Shown piece by piece: positions 1 to 10,461 of a stretch of 64,000 nucleotides of DNA. Every line of letters begins with the position of its first letter. The stretch's first letter is position 1. The stretch is taken from the NCBI GenBank assembly GCA_030374765.1, contig JARGXX010000077.1, forward strand, positions 372,001 through 436,000, in the 5' to 3' direction. Source of the stretch: Agarophyton chilense (Eukaryota; Rhodophyta; Florideophyceae; Gracilariales; Gracilariaceae). The translations under genes and the position numbers were made by a program. Below the pieces are notes generated by a model. It ran no database searches, was not told where the DNA came from, and was given only the letters and a program-made list of their open reading frames with translations.

Positions 1-1
1 G

Positions 2-85
2 AAGAAATTCGAATCGGTGTTCGGAATGAAAAGCTACGATGAATTGGTCGCTGACCTACGAAAAAGAAATTCTTTCGTCGTCTAG
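2..85 (+). CDS. possible C-terminal tail of a gene entering from the left edge
   Basis: One plus-strand frame is open from the window edge for 27 codons and then meets TAG at 83-85. The encoded tail is charged and protein-like (it contains KSYDELVADLRKRNS). Twenty-seven codons can stay open by chance, and an antisense frame overlaps it, so this is only a candidate 3' end. I do not recognise a family. Confidence 0.2.
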   Translation, partial: KKFESVFGMKSYDELVADLRKRNSFVV

Positions 86-847
86 CCAGCGCTCTATGTT
101 GTCAAGGTGTGGATGGGCGGCATCGCACATCTTGTATATGGCGAGGCGGCGTCTGAACGACAGGCTTGGAGAGAATTTGTACGCCCACGAGTTCGAGTGG
201 CATTGGAAATTAGACAAGTCATCTGGTTTCTGTTTTAATTTGTTTTCGTACCACTCAGCACCCACGCAGTAAAGTAGTTCCAAGATGTAAAGGGCTTGGG
301 TTACCACTCAATTCAATTCGATCCCAAGTTCTCCATCTCTTCACCCGTAACAAGCCCGACCACATCTCTCACATCTGTCATTCCAAGCCGTGCGCCAGCA
401 CTGATCAAAGAGCGAGATTTATAATTCAGCGCAACTGTTTTTTTTGCACTAGAAAATTGTGACTGGAAGGGTAGAGTGGTCACCGACCATTGATTGGAAG
501 CTGGCGTAAAAACTTCGTACTACGAACATGAAGCGATACATCTCGGCCCCTCACTACGACTCAACAATCCCCTGTTTCCCAAAGCACCAGCGCAAACGCG
601 CTTCTTGAGATTTGGCGCCTCTCAACTTCAGCCTGCTTTTGACCAAACCTTTCGCAACATCGAGTACTCATCCGTGCTCCGTAGTTTGCGCATCGTCACC
701 GTTCTTCATTTTTGAGATAGCTTTTCTTCCACGTTCATCCTTGCACTGTACACACGGACACGCGGCTAATCACAAGTCGACAACACGCGTGCAACACACA
801 CTCCATCTGCTTAAAGGCCCAAGCGAAGAAAATTCAACCAGACTACC
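86..847. other. intergenic region, 5' flank of clpS
   Basis: No convincing gene is seen. Short frames occur on both strands, including an antisense frame at 56-307 that has no ATG at its start. The 3' part is the leader and promoter region of clpS. Confidence 0.5.
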
Positions 848-1374
848 ATGGTGTCTGCGACACAACTAGCTTTCATACCCAATATGTCATCTCCTGTGCA
901 CAAGGTTCTCCATGCCAGTTCCTCTCGCAGCGTGTGTGCGTCGCGTATTGCACAGCAAGCTGCGAGGAACACAAGTGTGATGGTTGCCGCACCACCTAGT
1001 AAACAGAAGGTTCTTGAAAAGAAAGTAAACACGGAACAGAAGAAGGAATTCAAACAACCTGATATGTATCGACTTTTCATATTCAACGACCCGATTAACA
1101 CGAGAGAACGTGTGATAAATGTTTTGCTTCAGACCTGTCAAGGCCTTTCGTTTTCCAGGGCGTACTCTGCTATGCAAGAGGCACATGAGAACGGCAGAGG
1201 TCTCGTTTTAGTCATAGCACAGGAGATTGCTGAACACTATTGCGCTTCCATCAATTCAGGTATGTTTCGCTACGTGTATCTGGCTTTTCCTTGGAGGATT
1301 GATTTCTAACAAGCCGTTGATTCTTGCGTTTTTTCGTAGCCGGCATTTTGAGCACGGTCGAGCCCGACAAGTAG
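848..1374 (+). CDS. clpS: ClpS-like N-degron adaptor, probably plastid-targeted, two exons
   Basis: ClpS proteins bind N-terminal degron residues and hand substrates to the Clp protease; in plants and algae they act in the plastid stroma. Exon 1 is 848-1259, the intron is 1260-1339 (CAG|GTATGT to TCGTAG), and exon 2 is 1340-1374. The spliced protein has 148 residues. Residues 1-60 are rich in Ser, Ala and Arg with few acidic residues, as in a transit peptide. The ClpS fold covers about 72-148. It includes the FNDP motif (Asn80, Asp81) and EAHENGRG with His113, which match the family's N-degron-pocket Asn, Asp and His. Exon 2 supplies the family-typical C-terminal strand (AGILSTVEPDK). Without splicing the frame runs into an unrelated tail, so the 80-nt intron is well supported. 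The gene converges on the membrane-protein gene at 1574-1990. Confidence 0.85.
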
Positions 1375-1573
1375 TTGGCTGTCGTATTGCTTAAACGCTT
1401 CACAGCAGTTTGAATATGCTTTGCTCCATTAGACTTCTGCTGTTTCGTCAAGCCTTCCTGCTCTAGTGGAGCCGGTTGATTGTATTTTGTATTGAATATG
1501 CGCATCTGTGTCCGTCTAGCTAGTGATGCACGGCGAGGGAAAGGGAAAGCCAGGTTTTTGAGTTCTGACTTGT

Positions 1574-1990
1574 CTAGTACGCGGGATCCACTCCTCTTCG
1601 CTTTAGAATAGGTACTATGGTGAGTACCACGCAACATATGGCACTCACGAACAGTACGATATCGGCGAGCAGTGTAAAGTAAAACCATCCATCCACGTTA
1701 CACTGACAAATATGTCCAGTATCCAATATTTGTTTTGGCACTTCGGTTCGACATTCAGAAGCAGCACATTCCCGTGCAGTAGATATGATGGAAGCCAAAT
1801 CGCATCCAGCAGCTACTAATGATACTACCGTTGTACAAACCAAAACGGTACAAAACGTTAGACGCGCAACCGCTTGTGACGCTATTGTTGCGACGAAAGA
1901 AAACGAGAAAGAGCACAAAACTGCCAATGCCGATGCTAAAAGTCGAACGATGGAATTTCGAGTGGGCCATCCGCCTGCAAGACTGTACAT
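1574..1990 (-). CDS. small multi-pass membrane protein with a Cys-rich loop
   Basis: An ATG start at 1990 gives 138 residues. The frame stays open upstream to a TTG at 2128, so an earlier exon or longer N-terminus is possible. Two hydrophobic segments lie at about residues 12-35 and 40-62. A loop with five Cys residues follows, then a third hydrophobic segment at about 103-125 (FTLLADIVLFVSAICCVVL) and a short basic tail. The layout resembles tetraspan or MARVEL/SUR7-like proteins, but no diagnostic motif was found and one helix would be missing unless the upstream extension is used. It is convergent with clpS, 199 bp away. I do not assign a function. Confidence 0.55.
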   Translation of the reverse strand: MYSLAGGWPTRNSIVRLLASALAVLCSFSFSFVATIASQAVARLTFCTVLVCTTVVSLVAAGCDLASIISTARECAASECRTEVPKQILDTGHICQCNVDGWFYFTLLADIVLFVSAICCVVLTIVPILKRRGVDPAY

Positions 1991-2743
1991 GAAGATTGGT
2001 TCGCTTGAGTAGCTTGAGGCCTCACGCACTAAAGGCGGCACGTCCGACAAGGAATTGTAAAACGGGCGTCGAGCTGGAACTGACGGCCCGACAATCCAGA
2101 GCCACCAACATGTCCATGTAAGAAGCAAAGTTCCGCAGGTCTGCTAGTCGTGTTAGAGGGGTTTTTGAAGTTGAAACGGGGTCGCTATACACTTACCGCA
2201 AGAACGAAAAAGCTCGCACCGAAGCAAAAATGAGTTTTTCCCATTATATCGAACTTAAATCCTCTAGCACCAGCTCAATTGTTTGCCAGTGTTCGTATTC
2301 TACCTTTCAAAATAGACTGTGGTGGTGAGGGTCTTGATGATGAAGGTACGAAAAGTAAGTTACCATGGTTTGGTGCTCGATAGCTGTTATTGTGAGTTCT
2401 GGTTACCGGTACATTGCGGATGTAGTACGTGTCACTCGCATGAGCAACTTCCCGCGTTCCATGTTTTGAGCAGAACAAAATTTAAGCCAAAAAAGGAGCA
2501 TGAAAAAAAAGGTTGTCCAAACTTTTAAGCCAAAAGAGAAGCGTGAAAAATGGTTGTGTGCTGGCGGTGTGTGTATCCACAACTAGATACTAGCTAGAAA
2601 GGCTTGCAATTGCTAGCTCTAGTAGATAGAGATTACCCACAGCAATTCGATCTCGATTGAGCTACAGCTCAGCAACCACAATAGCTCGCGCGCGAGTCCA
2701 CGACCCTCCGCCTCCGTCATCCGTCATCACCTTTGATGACCTC
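1991..2743. other. divergent intergenic region between the membrane-protein and SerRS genes
   Basis: No independent gene is recognised. It is likely to hold the promoters of the two flanking, divergently read genes. The SerRS frame is open back to a TTG at 2657, but no ATG occurs there before 2744. Confidence 0.4.
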
Positions 2744-4285
2744 ATGCCTCTGCTCCGCTGTTCATTGTCAAGAATGATACGGAATCATGCATTTGTCAAC
2801 CCTGTCCTGTCCGCGTACCCAGGTTTGCAAGGCACACCCCCAGGCTCTCGATATGTACACGGCTTTCTGCGTTCCATGCGGCATTGTTGTTCAAAGCGTC
2901 ACAGGATGGGACGTCCGGGCTCTGGAAAAGCCATTTCATCAGCATCTATCGATCTCAAGTTTGTCAAGGAGAATCTTCCTGCCGTCAAACAAAATATTAT
3001 TGACAGATGCGTGTCTGCCGATGCAGATCTTGTGGTCAAATTATATGACCAATTTGTCCAACTTTCTATCAATGTCAACAGTCTTCGTAAGAAACGCAAT
3101 GAAAATGCGAAGCTCATGAAATCGGCTGGAAAGATGGCGCCGGAAGAACGTCAAAAGTGCATTACAGAGGGCAAGGAGCTAAAAGCAACTCTAGCAGAGC
3201 TCGAAGTCAAACTTGCAGAAGCAGAAGCACAACTTTTAGCGGAGGCCGCAAAGATTCCTAACATGACCCATCCTAGCGTACCCAGGGGCTCTGAAGAAAA
3301 TGCGTCTGTAATCAGTACCTATGGAACAAAACGCACTTCTGAAACAGCAGGTATTACACTTAAACCTCACTTGGAACTGGCCACAGATCTTGACATGGTT
3401 GACTTCGAAAACGCCGCACGAGTTAGCGGACACAAGTTTTACTATTTGAGAAATGCTGGTGCGCTTTTGGAGTTAGCTCTCGTGAATTGGGCGATGACAT
3501 TAGCGGCAAAGCACGGTTTTACGGTAATGACCACTCCGGATGTGGCACGAGAAGAAGTTGTAACTGCTTGTGGCTTCCAACCTCGTGGGGAAGCGAGTCA
3601 GGTGTATCGCATTGAGGACTCTGATCTATGTTTGGTCGGCACAGCAGAGATTCCACTCGGAGGCTATTATGCTGACCAAATTGTCGACAAACAGCAATTA
3701 CCCATCAAGATGGCAGCATTTTCCCACTGTTTCAGACGCGAAGTCGGTGCAGCGGGAAGCACAACCAGGGGACTCTACCGCGTTCATCAATTTTCAAAAG
3801 TAGAACTGTTCGTTCTTTCTCACCCTGAGGATTCTGAAAAACGTCATGATGAGCTTCGAGTACTGGAAGAAGAAATGTACAGCTCTTTAGGATTGCACTT
3901 CAAAGTATTAGATATGCCATCGGAGGATCTTGGAAACCCAGCTTACAGAAAGTATGACATTGAGGCATGGATGCCTGGACGAGGAACTTATGGAGAGATT
4001 TCTTCGGCGTCGAATTGCACTGACTACCAAGCGCGGCGACTGAATATACGGTATAGAGAGAGTCAAGGGGATAATAGATATGTCCATACTCTAAATGCAA
4101 CTGCATGTGCAGTTCCGAGGATGGTGATTGCAATTCTGGAGACCCATCAGCAGGAGAATGGATCTATTCGTATTCCTGAGGTATTGAGACCATTTATGGG
4201 GGGCATGGAAGAGATCACAACGGAAAGCCCTCGCAGCAGCATCAATGATAGAGAGGCCATACCTGTCGCACGTCGAGTGGGTTGA
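2744..4285 (+). CDS. serS: seryl-tRNA synthetase, organellar type
   Basis: Charges tRNA-Ser with serine. The first ATG in frame is at 2744, giving 513 residues. The first 50 or so residues are rich in Arg, Ser and His with few acids, as expected for an organelle presequence. An N-terminal helical-arm domain follows, with a long charged coiled coil at about residues 95-180. The class II core has motif 2 (FSHCFRREVGAAGSTTRGLY) and motif 3, which includes the GEISSASNCTDYQARR stretch and a closing HTLNATACAVPRM segment. The VGTAEIPL serine-site motif is present. Overall it resembles bacterial or organellar SerRS more than the cytosolic eukaryotic enzyme, so mitochondrial and/or plastid targeting is inferred. 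The gene is intronless. Confidence 0.9.
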   Translation: MPLLRCSLSRMIRNHAFVNPVLSAYPGLQGTPPGSRYVHGFLRSMRHCCSKRHRMGRPGSGKAISSASIDLKFVKENLPAVKQNIIDRCVSADADLVVKLYDQFVQLSINVNSLRKKRNENAKLMKSAGKMAPEERQKCITEGKELKATLAELEVKLAEAEAQLLAEAAKIPNMTHPSVPRGSEENASVISTYGTKRTSETAGITLKPHLELATDLDMVDFENAARVSGHKFYYLRNAGALLELALVNWAMTLAAKHGFTVMTTPDVAREEVVTACGFQPRGEASQVYRIEDSDLCLVGTAEIPLGGYYADQIVDKQQLPIKMAAFSHCFRREVGAAGSTTRGLYRVHQFSKVELFVLSHPEDSEKRHDELRVLEEEMYSSLGLHFKVLDMPSEDLGNPAYRKYDIEAWMPGRGTYGEISSASNCTDYQARRLNIRYRESQGDNRYVHTLNATACAVPRMVIAILETHQQENGSIRIPEVLRPFMGGMEEITTESPRSSINDREAIPVARRVG

Positions 4286-5997
4286 TACTTGAGGGAAGAC
4301 AATGCCCTCTGTTTTGGGAGGGGGGCGAGGGGTGTTTGCAGTGGACACTGGTATCAAGTGTAGCTTTTTGTCATCTTGGGCGCACCGGTATCCATGCCTG
4401 TAAAGTACAATACATTTTTGCCGCAATGATTCCGCTCTTCTCTGTTCGCAAGTGAAGGTTAACGTGCCGGGTATTAGGGAATCGTAATGGTCTGCTGAAG
4501 TGTGTCCATACAGTACACGAAGAGCAGTGGTGATTGGGATATGACGTCATTGTGCGGAATTCACGCACGGGATGTGGGATTGCGTAAAGCATACCATCTC
4601 ATTTGCAATAGATCAAAGGGCTAACTTACAAGGATGCAATCTGACATAGACAGGGATAGGGTTAGCAGACTGCTAACCATCTCCACCGTGTGCATGAGGA
4701 TACTGTACTAGGGTAGCTAACCTTCGTACTCCTCTATAGTATCTACAGTATCACTATTCCTTTAGGGTTATAGGATGAGCAATCCTTCATTCTCAGGCAT
4801 ATCCCAAAACTATTATCCTTGTTTGGCCGACCCGTAAGCAGCATTAGTGTGCATAATGGTGGAACTTGCAGTTTCATTCTGCGAAGGATGCCTACTAACA
4901 TCGCCATCATTATCCTTCACGAACGAGCGGTCTGTTGCGCGTGCATGGAGCAGAATCAGGAACATCATGATACATACGACCTGAAGTGGTTTGGTCAGAG
5001 CCTTAGCGGCACGAGTTCTGCTTGTATATCTGGTGCGCCGACACTCCTTCACGATATCGACCGCAGTGTCCCTCATTGAAAACTGCTGTTCGCGTCATAA
5101 CACCTTATTGTTTACAACATGTAAGGGTTGGCAATGAAGATTGCTACCTTCGTAGTAACCCAAAACTCAACCAACTGGTATTCTGACCAAGCTTACGCGA
5201 CTTAATCATGGCTGAATAAAACTCGACTCGCTCTGTGTAGTTGGTGTTGTGCGCTTCATGGCTGGCTTACCACGGGGTTCGGGTCCAAGCAAGATTTGAA
5301 CAAGAATACAGTATGAATGCCCTTTTCATTGTTTCTTCCGAAACTTCTTGGTCGGATCACAGCAAACGGCCACGCATTCGAGTCCTCTTCCATCGCTCAG
5401 TGGGTGAAGCATCCGCTATCTACCTCTTTCGCTACCTTCTTTGTGCGTTTAATATACTTGGGGGAAGTTTCAATTAGGCCGCCAACAGAACAGATGTAAC
5501 CGTCATGGCATGACGGTCACATCCGTGTGTTGGTTGCTCAAATATACAGGGGATTGCCTGCATCGCTGTTTAGAATGCTGTGAGGCACGAGAGTGACTGG
5601 CAACGCATGCTGCCGAGCGACATGTGCTGTTGTGCAATTTGATGTCGATTACGTTATTGCGTCTTCGCAGCTCGCTCACTTGTGCACAAGCCAACTCGGC
5701 ACTGTGTGCGCTGTGTCATTTTGCGCCGGTGGCGCGTTCGCTCTGCATCAACGAACTTGCGTTCTCGTTTGCACTCGCGCGATTGGCGCATATTGTCCAC
5801 GGGTAGCAATCTAACCCTTCCTCTTTGCATCTTTAGTGCCTTGTTTCAACCTTCTTCGAAGCTTTTAGCTCACCGCCCTCGTCGTCCATGGTATCGCATC
5901 TATCGTGCTCACGTCTCGATCTTGCTTCAACAAACGTTCATTGCGCAATCCATCCATCGCGTCTCGTGCCTGTTGATGTGGCTCGTTTCATTTCAAG
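4286..5997. other. 1.7-kb intergenic region
   Basis: No gene is supported. Short frames on both strands lack family similarity. The interval holds the palindrome at 4660-4678 and, at its right end, the leader of the 1301-residue gene. Confidence 0.5.
4660..4678. repeat. 19-bp perfect odd palindrome
   Basis: GGTTAGCAG and CTGCTAACC flank a single central A. It lies in intergenic DNA 375 bp after the SerRS stop. It could be a protein-binding site or chance; further GCTAACC-like words occur about 40 bp downstream. Confidence 0.5.
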
Positions 5998-8900
5998 ATG
6001 ACAGAGCTCGGGGATAGTCTTGGCATTGTATCCGCCGTATATCTCGCTATACTCATTCCTTGGGCTTTTCTTTACTATCATGACTTTATTTCCGAGCGCT
6101 GGACATCCATTCGTAAGACTTTTCGAAATGGAATAATTCACATCGTTGTCGTTTTTGTACCGATGCCGCTTATTCTGTACTACATTATTCTTCAACAGGC
6201 ACTCACAGAGCCGGACTACAAAGAAATGTTCGCGGGCATTGCAGCACTAGTTCTAAGCATCTATCATCTCGTTCGCACTGTATGGGGTCTTGTACAGCTC
6301 TATCAATTTCGCAAATGGGCAATAAATACCTCGATTTCTCTAGAGTCTGCGTCTTACAAATGTCGACTGAATGTAACGCTAATCGATTCACGCTTTCTGG
6401 ACTACCCTGTCGAACCGGATGAAGGCCGACCATCAAGTGTGGGATTCCTCGAGAAATCTGGAGGGCGAACACCTCGAAACCCTTTCAGGCATCGTAAAAG
6501 TGCTTCCTTGGACAGTATCGATCATGTCAGGCAATTTGATTCCGTACCAGAAGAATTTTCTAAACTGAAAGACCTACAAGTTCCAGCACGCTGTGAAATT
6601 CACTACAACCCAAACAAGTCCATTTCTGATGTTCGAAGAATAGTGCAATTGGTTGACAGGATGAAAGTCAATAGTTCGATTGTAGACAACGAGATAATTG
6701 GAAGCTCGGCTCCGCACGTTTCATTCGATCTGTTGGGAAAGCTACAACCCCGGAAGCCGGAGGCAACGTTTGTACGATGGACAGTTGCATACCTCGCACA
6801 GTTTGGAAAACGTTGGATTCAAGATTCGAGGGCTTTGACTTATGGGACAGACTCATGGGAGGGGAGACGACAGAACTTCGCAGCAAAGGTCTGGGGTACT
6901 GCTGTACTTCGGATGGAGACCGAGTGCGTCCATGAACCACGAGATCATCGAATCACAACGAATGTTGGGCAGAGTTGTTTTCTTGGCCCTGAGAAATGGC
7001 ATGATTTCCAATCGTCGATGAGAAATCAATTGTTTGATAAGCACAAAGTTCTGAAGAAATGCTTCTTAAAAGGGGCAGGACTACCGTACAATAAACCAGT
7101 CATGTACGAAGAGGATTCATTACCGTCCCACGGCTTATACAAGCCGCTCATTAAAGAGGCTATTTCACAAGTGCCTACCTATTTATATGAGTTCGTGGAA
7201 GAGCTCACCCCAGCTCAGGTTGAATGGTTTGCGATATTTATAGGAATAAGTGAGTGGTGTGGATGTCATGCGCAGGCTTGCGAACAGCTATTCCCGATTT
7301 CGAAAGACTTCGATATCTATCGTCCAAGGAAATGCTTGAAGCCCTCAGATGCGCCGGTGCGTATTCTGCAGTCCCAGTTAGGTTTAAGTGATCCCCCCAT
7401 CCCATCACAATGCGGCTTCCCGTTCATGACTGGAAGGTATGGAAAATATCTGTGGGACAACCGAGGAATTTTACAGGTTAGCGCTCGCATTGATAACTGG
7501 TTGGCGCTCAGTACAGGCCACCAAGTCGAATTTTTGCTTAAGAACCAACAGGGTTTTAGCTTGAATGGTGAAGAATACGATCTTTCCCATGCTATTCGAA
7601 CTAGAAGAAAAGATACCAAGCAAGACCTGGATGTAGGGTTTCTGTCGCAAGAAAATCTAAGCGGTGAGGGGAATACAAATGACTTCCATGATGGTTCAGA
7701 TGGAGATACGGACAAAATCTCTTTGGAACGAAGTCAACGTATCTTCCAGTTTCACGGCGATTTGGAGAGCAATCAGTTAAGATACCAGCTGGCGAATTAT
7801 GATGCACAACATTCACACCTTCAACAGAGTTTAACGTTTATGGGATGCGTGACTGAAAGTGTCCGTTCTGAAATAGCAGATTTTTGTTACCAAGAGGAAG
7901 ATGGTCAGGAAAAGTGGTGGTTTCCAAACATATCGAAGAAGTCATTACGCGTAACTCTCTCCCAACAACTCTGGAGCTGCTTAATGGATTTGATCAATGA
8001 CCACGGAATTAATTTCGATTCGACTATTCAGGAACGCCTTCTATGGGAATGTCAAAATGGAATTCATTCTGCGATGCAAGACCATGAAGAGGAAAGCTAT
8101 AAAGGCGTCCAATGCAGACTTGAAGCGATGCTTCTGTTGTTGTTGGGGTTTCCAAGCCTTCGAGTAGAGCACTCGAAGGAAGTCGTTGTTTTGAAAGACA
8201 ACAGCATTTCGCGTGTATTCTTCAGGATCTGGCCAGTAGCTGGTCCGCAGCCGTTTAAGATTTTGATCAATCTCTGCCAAACTTCTCCGCTCGTGGACCT
8301 GAACATAGTGGTTGAAGGTGACGGAAACGTGCCTATCGAACTATCCCCAGTTACTTTTATATGGCAGGACTGGAGAGACGCTTTTGAAGGTCGTCTTCAC
8401 GGAAGGAGAGAATGGCAAAGGAACCATTACATGAAGCACGTCAGGGTCCACAATGGAAACAAGAAGATTTCTCGTGGGGTAGTGGAAAAGAAAATCAGTA
8501 GCGCTGATGCAGAGCGGACTGCGTTGGTGTGGGAAGGATGGTGGCCGTTTAGAGCTGGGATGGCTTTCTTTGAACTGAAGCATTCGTCTCTTATCATTGT
8601 AGGGGACCAGATGCCGTTGGAAACCCACAGTTTAGATAACAGAAACGACATGGTAGATAAAATTAGGACCACTCGGTACGGTCCTGCGATAACTTACGAG
8701 GAAGCCAGCATTTCGGAGTTAAGTGATGCCTCTCTACACCTAGATGCCATTCTCAAGCTGAGCTCTAGCCTAATTCCAACACGTGGGGAGACACGATCTC
8801 CCTCTCCACCGCCGCTATGGCTTATGATATCCCCGAGAAAAGGACGGTCCAAGTCTTCAAGTGGAAGTTATGGAAGTGGCCGTTCGAGGACCAAAGCACG

Positions 8901-9903
8901 TGAGTCACAGCTAAGTTTGGGAGATACAAGCGATGAAGAAGATATAATGTCGACTGACGTTGAATTATCGTCTATTGCATCAACTCCATCCTCACCCGAA
9001 TCGTCGCGTGATAATCTATTCAAGTCCATTGGTGCTGTTGGCTTCACGAATTTTAACCCAAATCCAACGACGCCAGCTGTTCTGTTAAAAAAAGTTCAGG
9101 AACAAGACCCGCTGGCAATGCATGATCTTGCGAAAGCCGTATTGACTGGAAGCGGGATGTTCCGCAAGAACAGGCCAAAGGCGCTTCTTCTTATGGAGCG
9201 AGCGATTGTTTTAGGCCGACGCATTGAAACAGTTGAAATGTTTGTGAATTCCATCCTCGACTACGAGAAGAATCAAGCTGAGGGGAACGCTGAAAAGAAT
9301 GAAGTCGACGTGGACCGAGCGTTGAAAGCAGTGGAGCTATTGTGGAGAGATATTGATGCTCGCCACATAATCGCTTTTGAGAACGGTAAGGCCAAGCGAA
9401 TTTGGAACAGTGAAGACAAGCAAGGAGAGGCGAATCGAATGAAACGGCTAACAAAGCTGCACTTAAAACTAATTAAAGTACGGAGGACAGGAGAATTGAT
9501 GAGATATCTGGCGAACAGGTTGTGGACATGGGGCAAATCAGAAGCTGAGCGCGAGGTTGCAATCGTACTTTTTGAAAGCGCTATCCTGGCAAACCGCGAC
9601 CTGAAGGCTATGGTGGAGCTGGCTTTGATGTTCGCAGCGCGGGATATCAAATTCGCGGTGCAAATGTACAAGCGGGTGGAGAGATTGACTAGAAAACAAG
9701 AGAAAGAGGAGGTGGGACCAGAAGAAGCGGGTGAAACTGAGTGGGTGCCACCGGGTATAGTGAGGGAGGCTATCGAGAAGAGAGCGAGTGAGGGTCATGA
9801 GAATGCGCAGATTTTGCTTGATGGCATCGGAAAATTGCCAAGACGTGCTCGGCCTTCTTTGGTGGACCTGTTTGGTGAAGCGTTTGGAGACGGTCTTGTT
9901 TGA
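5998..9903 (+). CDS. large membrane-anchored protein with Sel1-like C-terminal repeats
   Basis: An uninterrupted 1301-codon ORF starts at ATG 5998. Three hydrophobic segments lie at about residues 7-29, 45-67 and 77-103, so the N-terminus is probably membrane-embedded. The long middle (about 120-930) has no motif I can name; it is soluble-looking and rich in Trp and aromatic residues (e.g. VTFIWQDWRDAFEGRL). A Ser-rich low-complexity linker follows at about 930-1010 (SPRKGRSKSSSGSYGSGRSR). The C-terminal 300 residues contain helical repeats of the Sel1/TPR type, such as DPLAMHDLAKAVLTGSG and the closing EGHENAQILLDGIGKL. Sel1 repeats usually serve as protein-docking scaffolds. Function is unknown; a role as a membrane-tethered scaffold is inference from layout only. 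Confidence 0.8.
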   Translation: MTELGDSLGIVSAVYLAILIPWAFLYYHDFISERWTSIRKTFRNGIIHIVVVFVPMPLILYYIILQQALTEPDYKEMFAGIAALVLSIYHLVRTVWGLVQLYQFRKWAINTSISLESASYKCRLNVTLIDSRFLDYPVEPDEGRPSSVGFLEKSGGRTPRNPFRHRKSASLDSIDHVRQFDSVPEEFSKLKDLQVPARCEIHYNPNKSISDVRRIVQLVDRMKVNSSIVDNEIIGSSAPHVSFDLLGKLQPRKPEATFVRWTVAYLAQFGKRWIQDSRALTYGTDSWEGRRQNFAAKVWGTAVLRMETECVHEPRDHRITTNVGQSCFLGPEKWHDFQSSMRNQLFDKHKVLKKCFLKGAGLPYNKPVMYEEDSLPSHGLYKPLIKEAISQVPTYLYEFVEELTPAQVEWFAIFIGISEWCGCHAQACEQLFPISKDFDIYRPRKCLKPSDAPVRILQSQLGLSDPPIPSQCGFPFMTGRYGKYLWDNRGILQVSARIDNWLALSTGHQVEFLLKNQQGFSLNGEEYDLSHAIRTRRKDTKQDLDVGFLSQENLSGEGNTNDFHDGSDGDTDKISLERSQRIFQFHGDLESNQLRYQLANYDAQHSHLQQSLTFMGCVTESVRSEIADFCYQEEDGQEKWWFPNISKKSLRVTLSQQLWSCLMDLINDHGINFDSTIQERLLWECQNGIHSAMQDHEEESYKGVQCRLEAMLLLLLGFPSLRVEHSKEVVVLKDNSISRVFFRIWPVAGPQPFKILINLCQTSPLVDLNIVVEGDGNVPIELSPVTFIWQDWRDAFEGRLHGRREWQRNHYMKHVRVHNGNKKISRGVVEKKISSADAERTALVWEGWWPFRAGMAFFELKHSSLIIVGDQMPLETHSLDNRNDMVDKIRTTRYGPAITYEEASISELSDASLHLDAILKLSSSLIPTRGETRSPSPPPLWLMISPRKGRSKSSSGSYGSGRSRTKARESQLSLGDTSDEEDIMSTDVELSSIASTPSSPESSRDNLFKSIGAVGFTNFNPNPTTPAVLLKKVQEQDPLAMHDLAKAVLTGSGMFRKNRPKALLLMERAIVLGRRIETVEMFVNSILDYEKNQAEGNAEKNEVDVDRALKAVELLWRDIDARHIIAFENGKAKRIWNSEDKQGEANRMKRLTKLHLKLIKVRRTGELMRYLANRLWTWGKSEAEREVAIVLFESAILANRDLKAMVELALMFAARDIKFAVQMYKRVERLTRKQEKEEVGPEEAGETEWVPPGIVREAIEKRASEGHENAQILLDGIGKLPRRARPSLVDLFGEAFGDGLV

Positions 9904-10461
9904 CTGGCAATATGAGGGGTGCGTGGCTAGTGTGAGTGTTCTGCGTCCCAAACGCGTCTCAAACGCGGAGCTGGCTTTGAGGACCGGTGAGCGCGTCGCT
10001 GGAAACCATGGCAGTTTTCGAAAGCGTTCGAGATAAACTCACGTCCCCAACTGCAATGGCTGTGAGGGGGATCTCTGTGGAACGGGGGCGGCTGGGGTTT
10101 GGGGTGGAGTACGTGCTCGACAGAATGAGGGTGGGCCCTGGGAGGGGGGCAGTGAAAGGGAAGAACGATGTGACGATGACTTGCACACGTGTGTGCGGGT
10201 GGCGTTTCGACGAGAGACACAACGAGGCACGAGCGCCGCGCCTTTGCCTGCGCGAACGTCTTACAGAGCTGCATAATTTGCCGCTTTCCACAATTTTGCT
10301 CTGCCGTTGTCGGTCGTTAGTCTCGACGTGCGCGCGCTCGCCCTTTAACTTTTTCGAGTTGTGCCCCGTCAAGCGTCGCCGTCACACCAAGCAACCCCCG
10401 CGAGCACCGCGAGCTGCAACTTTCCGTCGCTACATAAACTGTTTGAAACGAGGCTGTCGCT
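9904..10461. other. intergenic region upstream of the first WLF-family gene
   Basis: No gene is recognised. The GC-rich sequence carries long spurious frames that continue into the next gene out of frame. It presumably holds the promoter and leader of the gene at 10,462. Confidence 0.4.

Noticed and set aside
56-307. Antisense 83-codon frame at the left edge
   Set aside because: It begins at GTG, not ATG, overlaps another open frame and matches no family.
1251-1688. 145-codon minus-strand frame overlapping clpS exon 2 and the membrane gene
   Set aside because: Out of frame with both supported genes and without family features.
5376-5450. tRNA-like words (ATTCGAGTCC, GCTCAGTGGGTGAAGC)
   Set aside because: The A-box-like word follows rather than precedes the B-box-like word and no cloverleaf forms.
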